This document shows, piece by piece, positions 25,233-35,170 of a stretch of DNA of 64,000 nt. The notes under the pieces were generated by a model. It was not told the origin of the DNA and made no database searches. It worked only from the letters and a program-made list of their open reading frames with translations. Position numbers and translations under genes: made by a program. The first letter of the stretch is position 1. The number at the start of each line of letters is the position of its first letter. Source of the stretch: Flavobacteriales bacterium (lineage in GTDB: Bacteria > Bacteroidota > Bacteroidia > Flavobacteriales_C > GCA-002722245); the NCBI GenBank assembly GCA_002722245.1, contig PBLA01000028.1, positions 58,892-122,891 of the forward strand, given 5' to 3'.

Positions 25233-28200
25233 TTATCGCAAGAGGCTCACATTGCCATAATACTTCTTTAAGCGTGCCTCCACGTTATCCCATACATTGA
25301 GCTTCCAAACATAAACATCTTGTTGGGCCTGATTTCCTGTTTTACTATATGTGCCATTCCATCCTTCATAAGGATTGCTAGTCTCCCAGATCAACTCTCC
25401 CCATCGATTGAAAATCATAAAATTATATGTCCCGTCCCCTTCCGGATTATCATGATTCTTTCCTCTTGGAAAAAACAAATCGTTGTTTCCATTTCCATCG
25501 GGTGTAAATGCATTTGGAACATATACCGAAAAGTTATCCAAAATCCACACGCGTTGGGTTAGCGTATCTGAACAACCATTGCTTTCCGTAATAAGTGTTA
25601 CCCAATAACTTGAACTGTCAAGGTTGTTGTATTTAACATATGGATTTTCTTCCGTAGATTCTGCTGGCTCTGCTTTTCTTCCTAAATACCAATCGAACGT
25701 TTGTCCGTTAATTGATTTATTGGTGAATTGAAGATAGGGATCAAGTACAGTGGCGGTTTTAGGTCCCCAGTTAAAGTCTGCCTCGGGCACAACGTTTACT
25801 ACAACAGCATTTGAACTATACAACGTATCCTCACATCCGTTATCAAAAACAACCTTTACACCAACGTCATAACTTCCCGCATTTTCGAGTGTGTACAGTA
25901 AACTGTCCGTGGCTCCATTAACGTTTTCTACCCATCCGTTGGATAATGTCCAGGTTGTTTGTGCGGGTAAACTTCCCGTAGAGTTTACGATCATTCCTGG
26001 TGTATGAGGTTCGCATCCAATATTATTTGGAATTGATATGCTCCAATCTGGATTATCGGTAACAACTACCGTCATGGTATCCCAAGCGGGACATGTACCC
26101 GCTAAATCATAGCGAACTAAATGAGACCCCGGTCCTGCTACTGCAGGATCAAATGCTCCCGTTGATGCATTAATCGCTCCTGCTACTGGTGTAGAACTCC
26201 ACACTCCTCCACTGGTTGGCGGTAAAGCAACTTGAGATTGTATGGGTAGGTTTTCACAAAATGGTCCCATTGCCGTTAGTGAGGGATCACCTGGAGTGGT
26301 AATTGTTATCCAGGCTGTATCGCGAATCACACAACCTGAATGTGTGTAAATTGCATTAAAGGCTCCTGAGGCTCCTCCGTTGTTTGCTACTGTGGCTACC
26401 AAATCCATTTCTCCTGTTGTTGGATCTAGTGAACCTCCATTACTGGAACTCCATGAACCTCCCGGATCACCTGATTCGTTAAAGTCGTACATCATGTCCG
26501 CTACACAAATGTCCGATGATGGTTCATTATCAATGGATGGATCCAACACGGGTAATATGCGAATGGCTACAGAGTCACTGTCTCTACAATTGCTTCCCGC
26601 ATTACCTAAAGCGTATTTGGCTGAATAAATACCTGGGGTTAGTGCACTTGGAACTAAAGTATTGTTATTAATGATTCCTCCAGGTAGGTCTGGGGTAATC
26701 CGCCAACCTCCTGTAGTTGATGATGTTGTGGGTAATAAAAAGGCGGTTAAATCGATTGGCGCCTCATTATTACAATAAACTGTATCTGGGTTGGAAGGGT
26801 CTATATCTACGATGATTTGCGCAACAACGGATATGCTATGGGTATCGGTTGTAAAGCAGGTTCCAGGGGTGGTATACACTACACTATAGGTTCCCTGTCC
26901 AATAGATGGGTCAAATTCTCCTGCTAGGGTGATTAGACTATTCCCCCCTCCTAAATCACTCCAGTCACCTCCTTGAGTTGCTGTTGGCATTAAACTTACT
27001 ATTGCAGGATTGTCGGTTTGACAAAATGCGGATTGATCAGCGCCATCTATACTCGGAATATCTACAGTGTCAATTGTTATCACTAAACTTACGGTATCTC
27101 CGCACTGACCATCTATACCATACATAATGGAGTCTACTCCTGTTCCACCTGCAAGGGTTGGATCAAATGTGCGTGTTGAATCATCAACAAGGGTTAATGC
27201 TCCAATATCCCAACCTCCAAAAAATACCCCGCCAGATTTACTGGCTGAGATTGAACCGGGCAAAGCATTACCACAATAAGATTGATCTCCTGTTATGCTT
27301 AGACTCTCTTGTTGTATTACCGTAATAGGTAACGAATCCCACACGTAACAAACTCCTGGTGTTTGGTATCGAATAGTGTGCTCTCCTGCTCCTGCTATTG
27401 AAGGGTCAAATGTTCCTTGTGAAGCATCCGATATTCCAAGTCCACTCCATGTTCCTCCTGGAGTTCCTACTACAGTGAAATCAAAGGCAGGGGCTCCTGT
27501 ACATACTGATGATGGGGGTGTAATTGTTGCTTCTTCCATTGCACTAATACCGATTCTTAAAGTAACGGTATCTCCACAAACGAGGGGGCTTGAATCAATC
27601 ATATAAAAAATTGAATCTGTCCCTGGAGTTACAACATTTGGATTAAAGGTTAAAATAGAATCATTAATCGTTATTCCAGATGACCAATCGCCTGGCCAAG
27701 ATGCACTGGTTTCCCACTTCCCTAATCCTAAATGAATATTTGCTGTAGCTGTTTGCGCTGAAGCTGTTCCACAAAAAGCGAGTGCCAAACTATCTATACT
27801 TACGTTTACTCTTGGTTTTACGATCATTTGAACACTATCACTTACGGGACAATCACCCAATGTAGTATAAGTAATTGTGTGCATACCTGGCCCTGAACTA
27901 GTAGGGTCAAATGTACCAACAGACCCATCGGTTATTCCATTACCACTCCATGTCCCACCTGCAGTTGTTCCTGTACTCGTTGAGAAATCAAAAGCAACTT
28001 CATCAGAACAAACTGCCAAAACACTATTAATAGAGGCTGAATCCACATCTAAAAGAGTTAACTCTACCCCTACTGTATCACCACATTGTCCAGATTTCCC
28101 ATAATAAAGTGAATCTAGCTTTCCAGATGTATATCGTGAGAAAATAACAAAAAGACTATCATCTGAAATACCTTCACCACTTGTTGTCCAAAATTTTCCA

Positions 28201-31031
28201 CCTCCAGTATTTACATTTATACTCAATGTATCTGGATTATTATTTAAACAGAAACTTTGATTCCCATCAGGAAGACTAAAGGTAATTTGATCGGTAATAA
28301 TCACAAACGCTGTATCGGATCCAGGACAAGCTCCATTTGATGTGAAAATGACTTTATAATTTCCTTGAGGCAATCCATCGGGATCAAAGACTCCACTTGA
28401 TGTTATATAATTGTTTGTTCCTAAACTATCAGTCCATGACCCTGTTGTTACATAATTTGGATCCAATAAAAGCTGAGCAGGAGCTTCTCCTGCACACAAA
28501 CTTGGAGGAGCGAGAATAACAACAGTATCGAGTGGATTAACCACTACATCTATAGTAAGAGAATCCAAACATCCATTGGCCTCAGCCAATACATCATATG
28601 TATATGATCCAGGGAGCGTTATACCGTTAGTCACGCTATCAATCCCACTTCCAGATTGTCTCCAGCTATATACAACGGGATAGCCCGCATTTTCATCAAC
28701 ATGTGCTTCTAATTCATAAGGCTCATCTTTACAGTACTCACTTTGAAATGGTGTTTTACCAATCGAATCTATGACGGGTAATGGATTGATTACCATTTGA
28801 ACGGAATCAGATGTTTTTACACACGTTTTATCCAGATTCCCTGTCTCTGCTAAAATATATCGATACCATAGCTCGTCTGTAGATAAATTGCTTAATGTCA
28901 ACTGACCTCCGGATACAACACCCGTTTCTCCAGATATGTCCGTAAAAGTGGTTCCGTCTGAACTTTCTTGCCATTTAAAATCCAATCCATCAGTTAATCC
29001 ACTCACTGAAATGACTTCTCCTGTATTTGGACTACATACCTCTAGAGTGGAAGAAGGAATGTCTATCGATGGGTCATCCGTTGGGGCGGCACAGCAGGAG
29101 ATTGGCTTTAATACATATGGAACAGGATCACATGCATCAGATGCCTCTATTTCCATTACACCAAAAGCACCAACATGTTCACTGTAACTATCAATATCAA
29201 TTACACCTCCTATTGAATATGTTGGAGCCGCACCAGACCAAATTGGGGTAGTCATCATATTAGTACTTCCGCTTGTTCTTAATCTATATCGGCCTGCAGG
29301 AACATTGATATTTAATTCTACATTACCTGGGCTTCCGCAAGGAACTTGAACATCCGTGGATGAAATTATAGCATTACCATTAACAACATCAAGAAGCTGA
29401 ACTGTAACAGTACTCGTCCCTCCTGATCCACCACAATCTCCCGTCCATGCTTCACCTCCCATTCTGGCTGATTTGATCAAAATATTTTGGTAAGTAGTTA
29501 TACTTGTTGTCATAGATGAAGTCGCTGAAGAAGCACTTCCTATAGCAGGACCACTCATCGTTCCTAAAGGTGAAGTTTCTGCATTCTGCACCCAAACTTC
29601 AATTAAATCATTTGTATTTGATGGAATTGAATAATCTACGGAACTTCCTGTGCCAATAGGATTACTCATATCTTGATTCATGGACCATTTATATGATTTC
29701 CCATCATTTATTTGAAGAGTAACATCAACCCCACCTCCCGAACAATATTCAATTGTATCTACTTCTGGTAATAAAGAAACCACATTAAAGTTTTTAGTTA
29801 CAGAACAACCTGTATTCCCTTTTAAAGGGGTTAAAGAGACAGAATGACTTCCCTCTGTATTTACAGTAAACGTTCTTCCTAATCCATTACCAGATGGTCC
29901 AGTCCAGTTAATCGAAATCGCTGGGTTAGGGTCTAAACCAGCATCTACTTCCATTTGTGCAGGACTACATAATTCAATATCATTTAGTTGTATATCAACA
30001 TCCTCAATAACAACAATATTTTCCACTTGATTACAAGCATTATCAGGATCATCAACACACACAGAATAATGACCAGGCGAGTTAATAACTTGAGTAAAGT
30101 TACCCGCAGATAGTTGGGTTGGACTACTTCCATCTCCTTCAAACCAAGTAATTGTAGCATTATTTTGTTGACCTAATGGAATATGAGGATCTAATGTAAT
30201 TTCTCCACCAATTTCACATAAATTCACTGTGTCTGGCTCCTCAAAATCTATTACGTACGCATTAGCTCCATAAACATTTTGACATGAATTAATCAATGAA
30301 AATTTATCTAAGGCAAAATCTACACCGGATAATGGAACTCCTTGAGTTAAACCAGCATCATTGTATGGCCTAAGCTCAACATCTACAGTTGTCTTAGTAC
30401 TAGAGGTCCAACTCCCACTATACTGAATCCATTGAACGGTTGTATTTGTAGTATCCCTTAATGTTTCACCATTTGGACCTTCAATTCTTGTTCCGTCGGA
30501 GTTCAAACGAACTCTTACTAAATCAACATCAAAAGAAACAGAATTGGTTGCAGATAATGAAACATTTTCACCATCGATTGTTGCGCCAAAATAAGGCACA
30601 GGTGGATTTATAGAGTTAAACCAAAATGAAAAGTAATAGGTTTGATTTGGGAAAACAGTAACCGTTTGACCAAATATCTCAGGACTACCCGTAGAAGGAT
30701 CAACAAATAAAAGAACATCACCTGAACCATCAATACCGTAAGTAGTAAAATCAGGGGTAAATGAGGTTCCTTGTTTTGCAGTACCTTCACACACATAAAC
30801 TTGATTATTATCGCTTACATAATATCGACCTCCTGTTTGATAAAAACATTGGCCGCTGCTTAATCGAGCATCAATGTCAGACTGAGCATATTGTAATTCA
30901 CTATTAAAGTCTCCTGGAATATAGCCATCGTTAAAATCTCCATTTCTAATGGCTTCCTTTACAACACATTGCGCACTCAGTGATGTTATTGCAATGATAT
31001 AACCTACAACTAATAAAAGTGTTTTTTTCAT
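25233..31031 (-). CDS. Giant secreted repeat protein with T9SS gliding-type C-terminal domain
   Basis: 1932 residues. A signal peptide (KKTLLLVVGYIIAITSLSAQ) leads to an N-terminal domain with lectin- or carbohydrate-binding-like strands (about 30-260). Then come Ig/SprB-like segments. From about residue 870 to 1660 two repeat types alternate: one with GTWSG-GI-D-S-GTFDP and HTI-Y, the other with W-...-TFDP-GTDSI-YGI-GQCGDTV. A PKD-like domain follows (about 1680-1830) and the C-terminus has VPNAFTPDGNGNNDLFFPRG, IFNRWGELIWE and GVYVWKL-like VYVWKLNVWD, which is the CHU_C type B sorting domain read by the type IX secretion system. It is therefore probably a surface adhesin. It is monocistronic. 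Confidence 0.93.
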   Translation of the reverse strand: MKKTLLLVVGYIIAITSLSAQCVVKEAIRNGDFNDGYIPGDFNSELQYAQSDIDARLSSGQCFYQTGGRYYVSDNNQVYVCEGTAKQGTSFTPDFTTYGIDGSGDVLLFVDPSTGSPEIFGQTVTVFPNQTYYFSFWFNSINPPVPYFGATIDGENVSLSATNSVSFDVDLVRVRLNSDGTRIEGPNGETLRDTTNTTVQWIQYSGSWTSSTKTTVDVELRPYNDAGLTQGVPLSGVDFALDKFSLINSCQNVYGANAYVIDFEEPDTVNLCEIGGEITLDPHIPLGQQNNATITWFEGDGSSPTQLSAGNFTQVINSPGHYSVCVDDPDNACNQVENIVVIEDVDIQLNDIELCSPAQMEVDAGLDPNPAISINWTGPSGNGLGRTFTVNTEGSHSVSLTPLKGNTGCSVTKNFNVVSLLPEVDTIEYCSGGGVDVTLQINDGKSYKWSMNQDMSNPIGTGSSVDYSIPSNTNDLIEVWVQNAETSPLGTMSGPAIGSASSATSSMTTSITTYQNILIKSARMGGEAWTGDCGGSGGTSTVTVQLLDVVNGNAIISSTDVQVPCGSPGNVELNINVPAGRYRLRTSGSTNMMTTPIWSGAAPTYSIGGVIDIDSYSEHVGAFGVMEIEASDACDPVPYVLKPISCCAAPTDDPSIDIPSSTLEVCSPNTGEVISVSGLTDGLDFKWQESSDGTTFTDISGETGVVSGGQLTLSNLSTDELWYRYILAETGNLDKTCVKTSDSVQMVINPLPVIDSIGKTPFQSEYCKDEPYELEAHVDENAGYPVVYSWRQSGSGIDSVTNGITLPGSYTYDVLAEANGCLDSLTIDVVVNPLDTVVILAPPSLCAGEAPAQLLLDPNYVTTGSWTDSLGTNNYITSSGVFDPDGLPQGNYKVIFTSNGACPGSDTAFVIITDQITFSLPDGNQSFCLNNNPDTLSINVNTGGGKFWTTSGEGISDDSLFVIFSRYTSGKLDSLYYGKSGQCGDTVGVELTLLDVDSASINSVLAVCSDEVAFDFSTSTGTTAGGTWSGNGITDGSVGTFDPTSSGPGMHTITYTTLGDCPVSDSVQMIVKPRVNVSIDSLALAFCGTASAQTATANIHLGLGKWETSASWPGDWSSGITINDSILTFNPNVVTPGTDSIFYMIDSSPLVCGDTVTLRIGISAMEEATITPPSSVCTGAPAFDFTVVGTPGGTWSGLGISDASQGTFDPSIAGAGEHTIRYQTPGVCYVWDSLPITVIQQESLSITGDQSYCGNALPGSISASKSGGVFFGGWDIGALTLVDDSTRTFDPTLAGGTGVDSIMYGIDGQCGDTVSLVITIDTVDIPSIDGADQSAFCQTDNPAIVSLMPTATQGGDWSDLGGGNSLITLAGEFDPSIGQGTYSVVYTTPGTCFTTDTHSISVVAQIIVDIDPSNPDTVYCNNEAPIDLTAFLLPTTSSTTGGWRITPDLPGGIINNNTLVPSALTPGIYSAKYALGNAGSNCRDSDSVAIRILPVLDPSIDNEPSSDICVADMMYDFNESGDPGGSWSSSNGGSLDPTTGEMDLVATVANNGGASGAFNAIYTHSGCVIRDTAWITITTPGDPSLTAMGPFCENLPIQSQVALPPTSGGVWSSTPVAGAINASTGAFDPAVAGPGSHLVRYDLAGTCPAWDTMTVVVTDNPDWSISIPNNIGCEPHTPGMIVNSTGSLPAQTTWTLSNGWVENVNGATDSLLYTLENAGSYDVGVKVVFDNGCEDTLYSSNAVVVNVVPEADFNWGPKTATVLDPYLQFTNKSINGQTFDWYLGRKAEPAESTEENPYVKYNNLDSSSYWVTLITESNGCSDTLTQRVWILDNFSVYVPNAFTPDGNGNNDLFFPRGKNHDNPEGDGTYNFMIFNRWGELIWETSNPYEGWNGTYSKTGNQAQQDVYVWKLNVWDNVEARLKKYYGNVSLLR

Positions 31032-31100
31032 TTAAAATGCAAAATTCATTTGCCTGTCGGCATACCCAATACCTTTTATCTACAACAATACAACCCGATT

Positions 31101-31131
31101 ATTGTTACATATACCATGTAAATGTAACAAT
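31101..31131. repeat. Inverted repeat upstream of the giant T9SS gene
   Basis: attgttacat (31101-31110) and atgtaacaat (31122-31131) are exact reverse complements with an 11-base spacer, about 70 bases upstream of the minus-strand start. Candidate operator. Confidence 0.55.
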
Positions 31132-31315
31132 TAAGCAAACGTTAATAAACAAATCACTATTTAATTATAGATAATTGCATTATTTTCAATCTACTAACTT
31201 TTAAAAAAACAAGTTTTAAATCGATATGTTAATAAATATTTTTATTTCTTTTTAACCGAACTTGAATTTCCACGTAATTCTTCATGTAATTTTACTAAAC
31301 CAAAACTAGAATACT

Positions 31316-31501
31316 ATGAATCCACTTGAAAGAAGAAACATGTTAACAAATAAAATAAACAGTCTAAAAGCTGAACTTGAAGAGGCTGATTTTATGCGTA
31401 AATTAGAATTGAAAGATGAAATTCTTGAACTCGAAAAAGAACTCGGTACGGCAAAATTGTACAACGGAGATTCTGACGAATGTGAAATGTGTGGAAGCTA
31501 A
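31316..31501 (+). CDS. 61-residue coiled-coil protein with C-terminal CxxC
   Basis: The sequence is almost entirely one charged helix (RNMLTNKINSLKAELEEADF, then KLELKDEILELEKELG) with heptad-like leucines, ending in ECEMCGS-type DECEMCGS. The paired Cys could bind a metal or form a disulfide. A strong bidirectional terminator follows 17 bases after the stop, and the start ATG is well placed, which supports it as a real gene. It resembles the UVR-like helical pair of some small proteins, but no family is certain. Confidence 0.72.
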   Translation: MNPLERRNMLTNKINSLKAELEEADFMRKLELKDEILELEKELGTAKLYNGDSDECEMCGS

Positions 31502-31504
31502 TCA

Positions 31505-31559
31505 TTAAAAAAGCATAAAAAAGGCTGGAAATTTCTCCAGCCTTTTTTTATGCTATTGT
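31505..31559. terminator. Bidirectional terminator
   Basis: aaggctgga (31521-31529) and tccagcctt (31536-31544) form a perfect 9-bp stem, extended outward by agcat-A6 and T7-atgct to about 18 pairs with one bulge. Both strands end in a T run, serving the convergent genes on each side. Confidence 0.9.
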
Positions 31560-31620
31560 CTCGTCCTTAAATAAGTCGAAAATGTGTCAACCTATGTTAG
31601 TACGACGCAGTACAAGGTAA

Positions 31621-32447
31621 TTATTCAACATCTAGAACATCTTCCATATCAACTAATCCTGAGTTATTATCATTGAGATGAACATCTATCATATTATGAA
31701 ATACAGCATAAAATATAGCAAATGTAACAGGAATTGTAATAATTAACCCTAAACCTAATAATAAAACACCTAGAAGATTAAAAAGAATTACAATTATCAA
31801 CAATAAGAAAAGCCAAAAAAAACATTTCAAACTAAGTTTAATACTTAGAAAGATTGAATCAAAAATGTTCATTCTTCCTACAGCAATAAAATAAGGTGTA
31901 AAAATTAACAAAAGAAAAATGCTTACCTGAATGAAAGCACCAACTAAAGCACCAACTAAAGCTAACCCAAAAAATGATTCAAAATTTGTTATCAAAGTCT
32001 TAAATAATTCAACAATAGCCTGCTCACCCCCTCCTTCTGACAGAACATTTCCTAGTATTATTTTAAGTATTAATCCTAGTATATAATTAAACGCATAGCT
32101 TAAAACAACATACCCTACCATATTACCGTAATTAGTAGTATAACCCTTAAAAATATCCAAAAAGTCAAATTTCTTTCCTTTAAATCCTTTATTAAAAAAA
32201 ATAATGATTCCAGCTGAAAGCCCTGACATTACAATTGCAGAATTCGTGAATTGAACAACATTAATATCGGCTATTATAAATGGTGGATTTTTCCTAATAA
32301 AAACATATAAACAATAACAATAACACCTAACAAAAGCAGCCATCCTATAGATCTAAAACCAAAGGTAAACCCGTTATCTAAAATTTCAAGCAAATTAAAT
32401 TTTGATTGTTTCGAAATTATTTGCTCAACTTTTTTCTTTGTATACAT
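31621..32447 (-). pseudogene. Multi-pass membrane protein gene broken by a one-base frameshift
   Basis: A well-placed start ATG (32445-32447) with AGGAG seven bases upstream opens a frame MYTKKKVEQIIS...VIVYMFLLG that stops soon after GKIHHL. The downstream frame, 31621 to about 32290, encodes four or more further membrane segments beginning KNPPFIIADIN. Adding one A to the A5 tract at 32288-32292 (minus strand) joins GK to NPPF and makes one 275-residue membrane protein. The internal ATG at 32343 therefore is not the real start. Family not recognised. It is either a sequencing error or a true null allele. Confidence 0.75.
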
Positions 32448-32685
32448 TTTACACTCCTCATTTATTTAAATGCTAAATCTAATGAATATCATCTAAAAAA
32501 AGCATTCATGTTAGAATTAAAAAATCTCCTTTTTTGGTAACTTGAAATGTCTTTTGAAATTTTATGATTACAAAACAAATTGGTATCAAAGATATTGGAA
32601 AATAAAACATGTCGATTTGGAAAAAACTATATTTTTCAATTGTCTAACAAAGATTTTCATCTTCTAAGAAAAGTAAAACTTAATC

Positions 32686-35139
32686 TTATTTGGATTTTTT
32701 TATCCTTTTTATTAAATACCCTATTAGTAAAAGAAAGATAATAAGGCCGAGAACTTGGACCCAGGCTGATATTTTTAAAATTTTACTGATCAAAGAGTTA
32801 TGCTCCTTAGTGTTGTATTTTTTCCCAGAAACCTCCTTCATGTGATGAAGCAAAGACACCGCTAAATCTCCTTCTGGAATAGTTTGGTGGCAACTTGCAC
32901 AAACACCTCTCCTATCCAATCCTGCTCTCTCCTGATTATTTAATGGGCGAGATCCTGAATAATGATGTCCAACCGTTTGCTTCTGAACACCATCCTCTGT
33001 TACAAACCTACTCCAATCCATGTCTAAATTAGGAATTGCATTAATCTGTATTTTATGACTATCCGATAATACTGTCCCGTCTGCAGCTTGCAAGTCCACT
33101 ACATAAGCTTCTGATGGATTAGCATACGTTTTTCCTCCTTCTATGCCATATCCCATTGATTGGGGATTTGTATGGCAACTTTCACAGTCTCTTGCTTTTT
33201 TTGAGGTTGTATGAGGTTGTACGGGTGATATATCAATCCCTAATTGACCTGAACTATCCGCTCCTTCAACATTGGGAATTTTAAAAATATGATTGGTTAA
33301 AAGTGCGTTTCCATTTTTTCCTATTACGGTTACTGATGTTTGACATCCAGGAATGGCTGGTGAAACCCTATGTTCTCCATTTACAACTAATGGTGGATTT
33401 TCCCATCGTAAATAACTTCTTTCCTCAGTAACTTTACCAGGAATAAGGAATTTTTCTAATTCTCCTCGCGCATCTGCGGTTAAACCCGTTGAATCATGAG
33501 CTCTTCCAATAGCTACCCAATCGGGATGCCGTTGTTCTTCTGAATAATCAATCCTAATGTGACACCCATAACATTGAGGTGCCCAATCTGCATGACAAGA
33601 GTAACATTCCATTTGATTCATGTGCTTATCTACATTCACCATTGCAATTTCCCCTTCCTCACTTAATTCACCATCTTCATAAATGGTTTTAAGAGGCTTA
33701 AACTCAATATCCTTTCCTCCTGCGGTATGCAGAAGAACTCGATCTCCTTTTTTCACTACATTTTCTAATGGATTTCCTCTGGCCGACAATAGAAACCCAT
33801 CTTGCGGATGATAGTTCGTTCCCTTTTTCGTGTGAGGTAATTTTTCTTTGCTTAAACCTCGAGGTTCTCCTTGGGCAGGAACAGCACAAGCAACTTCATC
33901 TCCAAAACCAAGTGGTAATTCCCATGGAAATTTTTTTGGTGTCCCATGACAATCCTGACATTCAATTTCAACAGGAGCAAGCGTAGTTCCTGCGAGTCTT
34001 CCATCACTATGCACATCTAAAGACGTGTGACAATCCTGACATAACATCCCTTTATCCAAATGAATATCGGCGTGTAAGTGCAAATAGTTTTTTGTGTGTA
34101 ATTTTTCTTGCTTACCACCATCGCCCATAAAAGGTGAACCGTAGGCAGTTTCCATTAAACCTTGATAAGATGTTCCGATTCGTTTTCCACGATCATGACA
34201 GGTAGTGCACGTTTCAACAGGGATACCTGAATATTTTTTGCCATGCACCTCAACCTTGCACTCTCTCGTGGATTGAATAGCATGAACCAACAAATGTCCT
34301 TTTTTTCCTTGTAGTGAGGAATCTCCTCCTTCATAATATCCTTCATTTGAATAAGGGATGTGACAGGACGAACATCCCATTCCTCTATAATCTCCTCGTT
34401 TTTGTCTCCCTTTATTTCCTGTGTGACATCGCTGACATTCTTGTCTTAAATAGGTGTAAACGGACAATTGAGGATTTTCCTCGACTTCCTCGGGAGTTGG
34501 TGCTGGTGGAAGCTCAATCATTGTTTTAGGAAAAACCTGGCCTTCTTTCCCTTCAATTTGTTTCATGTACGCCCGATATTTTTCCGTGCCCAAGGTTTCA
34601 TGCATTTTATGGGTAGTCACCTCGTAATTACCAATATTATGCTGATAACCATTCATTCCTCCAAATCCCCAAAGTGTTCCCTGAATTTTCCCAGCCTCGG
34701 TAAACATTAATGAGGTAAATTGAGTGCTCACTTGCTCTTTATGACAAGTTCCACAGGTATGCTCATTAATCCATGGAGATCCTGGGTCAGGATAAAAGTT
34801 TTTAGGTCCCGAGTGATTTTTAAAAAAAGATATTGTTCCTTTATGCGCTTCTGTTTTATCAAAAGATGTTGGATTTCCTCCATGGCAAATAATGCAATCA
34901 TTCCCTTTAAATCCAGCACTATCCGCAAGCGCTAAAATAGATTGCATCATATCACTTTTCAAATCCCTAATGGGTTCTAATCCTTTATGACAGGCTAAAC
35001 AGCTGTTTTTAGAAAAATCGTGTTTGGTTTGGGTAAACCGAGGAACCGATTCTATGCTGGCTTTATTTATAAAAGCTGTCACTACGAAAAAGGAACCTCC
35101 TAAAAAGATCAATAAATATTTAACCCAGTTTTTTTTCAA
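32686..35139 (-). CDS. Twelve-heme cytochrome c with two membrane anchors
   Basis: 817 residues with twelve CxxCH heme-binding motifs: CLACH, CIICH, CGTCH, CQRCH, CSSCH, CTTCH, CQDCH twice, CYSCH, CYGCH, CESCH and CASCH. An N-terminal hydrophobic segment (about 7-24) exports or anchors it, and a C-terminal one (about 790-808) is followed by a basic tail (KRIKKSK), so it should sit on the outer face of the inner membrane. The start is TTG at 35137-35139, as no in-frame ATG exists. Multiheme cytochromes carry electrons over long distances; the partner and substrate cannot be read here. No reductase or maturation genes are nearby. Confidence 0.9.
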   Translation of the reverse strand: MKKNWVKYLLIFLGGSFFVVTAFINKASIESVPRFTQTKHDFSKNSCLACHKGLEPIRDLKSDMMQSILALADSAGFKGNDCIICHGGNPTSFDKTEAHKGTISFFKNHSGPKNFYPDPGSPWINEHTCGTCHKEQVSTQFTSLMFTEAGKIQGTLWGFGGMNGYQHNIGNYEVTTHKMHETLGTEKYRAYMKQIEGKEGQVFPKTMIELPPAPTPEEVEENPQLSVYTYLRQECQRCHTGNKGRQKRGDYRGMGCSSCHIPYSNEGYYEGGDSSLQGKKGHLLVHAIQSTRECKVEVHGKKYSGIPVETCTTCHDRGKRIGTSYQGLMETAYGSPFMGDGGKQEKLHTKNYLHLHADIHLDKGMLCQDCHTSLDVHSDGRLAGTTLAPVEIECQDCHGTPKKFPWELPLGFGDEVACAVPAQGEPRGLSKEKLPHTKKGTNYHPQDGFLLSARGNPLENVVKKGDRVLLHTAGGKDIEFKPLKTIYEDGELSEEGEIAMVNVDKHMNQMECYSCHADWAPQCYGCHIRIDYSEEQRHPDWVAIGRAHDSTGLTADARGELEKFLIPGKVTEERSYLRWENPPLVVNGEHRVSPAIPGCQTSVTVIGKNGNALLTNHIFKIPNVEGADSSGQLGIDISPVQPHTTSKKARDCESCHTNPQSMGYGIEGGKTYANPSEAYVVDLQAADGTVLSDSHKIQINAIPNLDMDWSRFVTEDGVQKQTVGHHYSGSRPLNNQERAGLDRRGVCASCHQTIPEGDLAVSLLHHMKEVSGKKYNTKEHNSLISKILKISAWVQVLGLIIFLLLIGYLIKRIKKSK

Positions 35140-35170
35140 GACTGTAAAAGTAAAGTTTAATTTTAAGTTG

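Noticed and set aside
25233..31031. Several open frames of 60-90 codons on the opposite strand of the giant gene
   Set aside because: They mirror the repeat structure of the real gene and have no start context or family likeness.
35024..35170. Extension of the DUF1853 frame upstream of 35171
   Set aside because: It lies within the cytochrome signal-peptide region on the other strand and adds nothing family-like.
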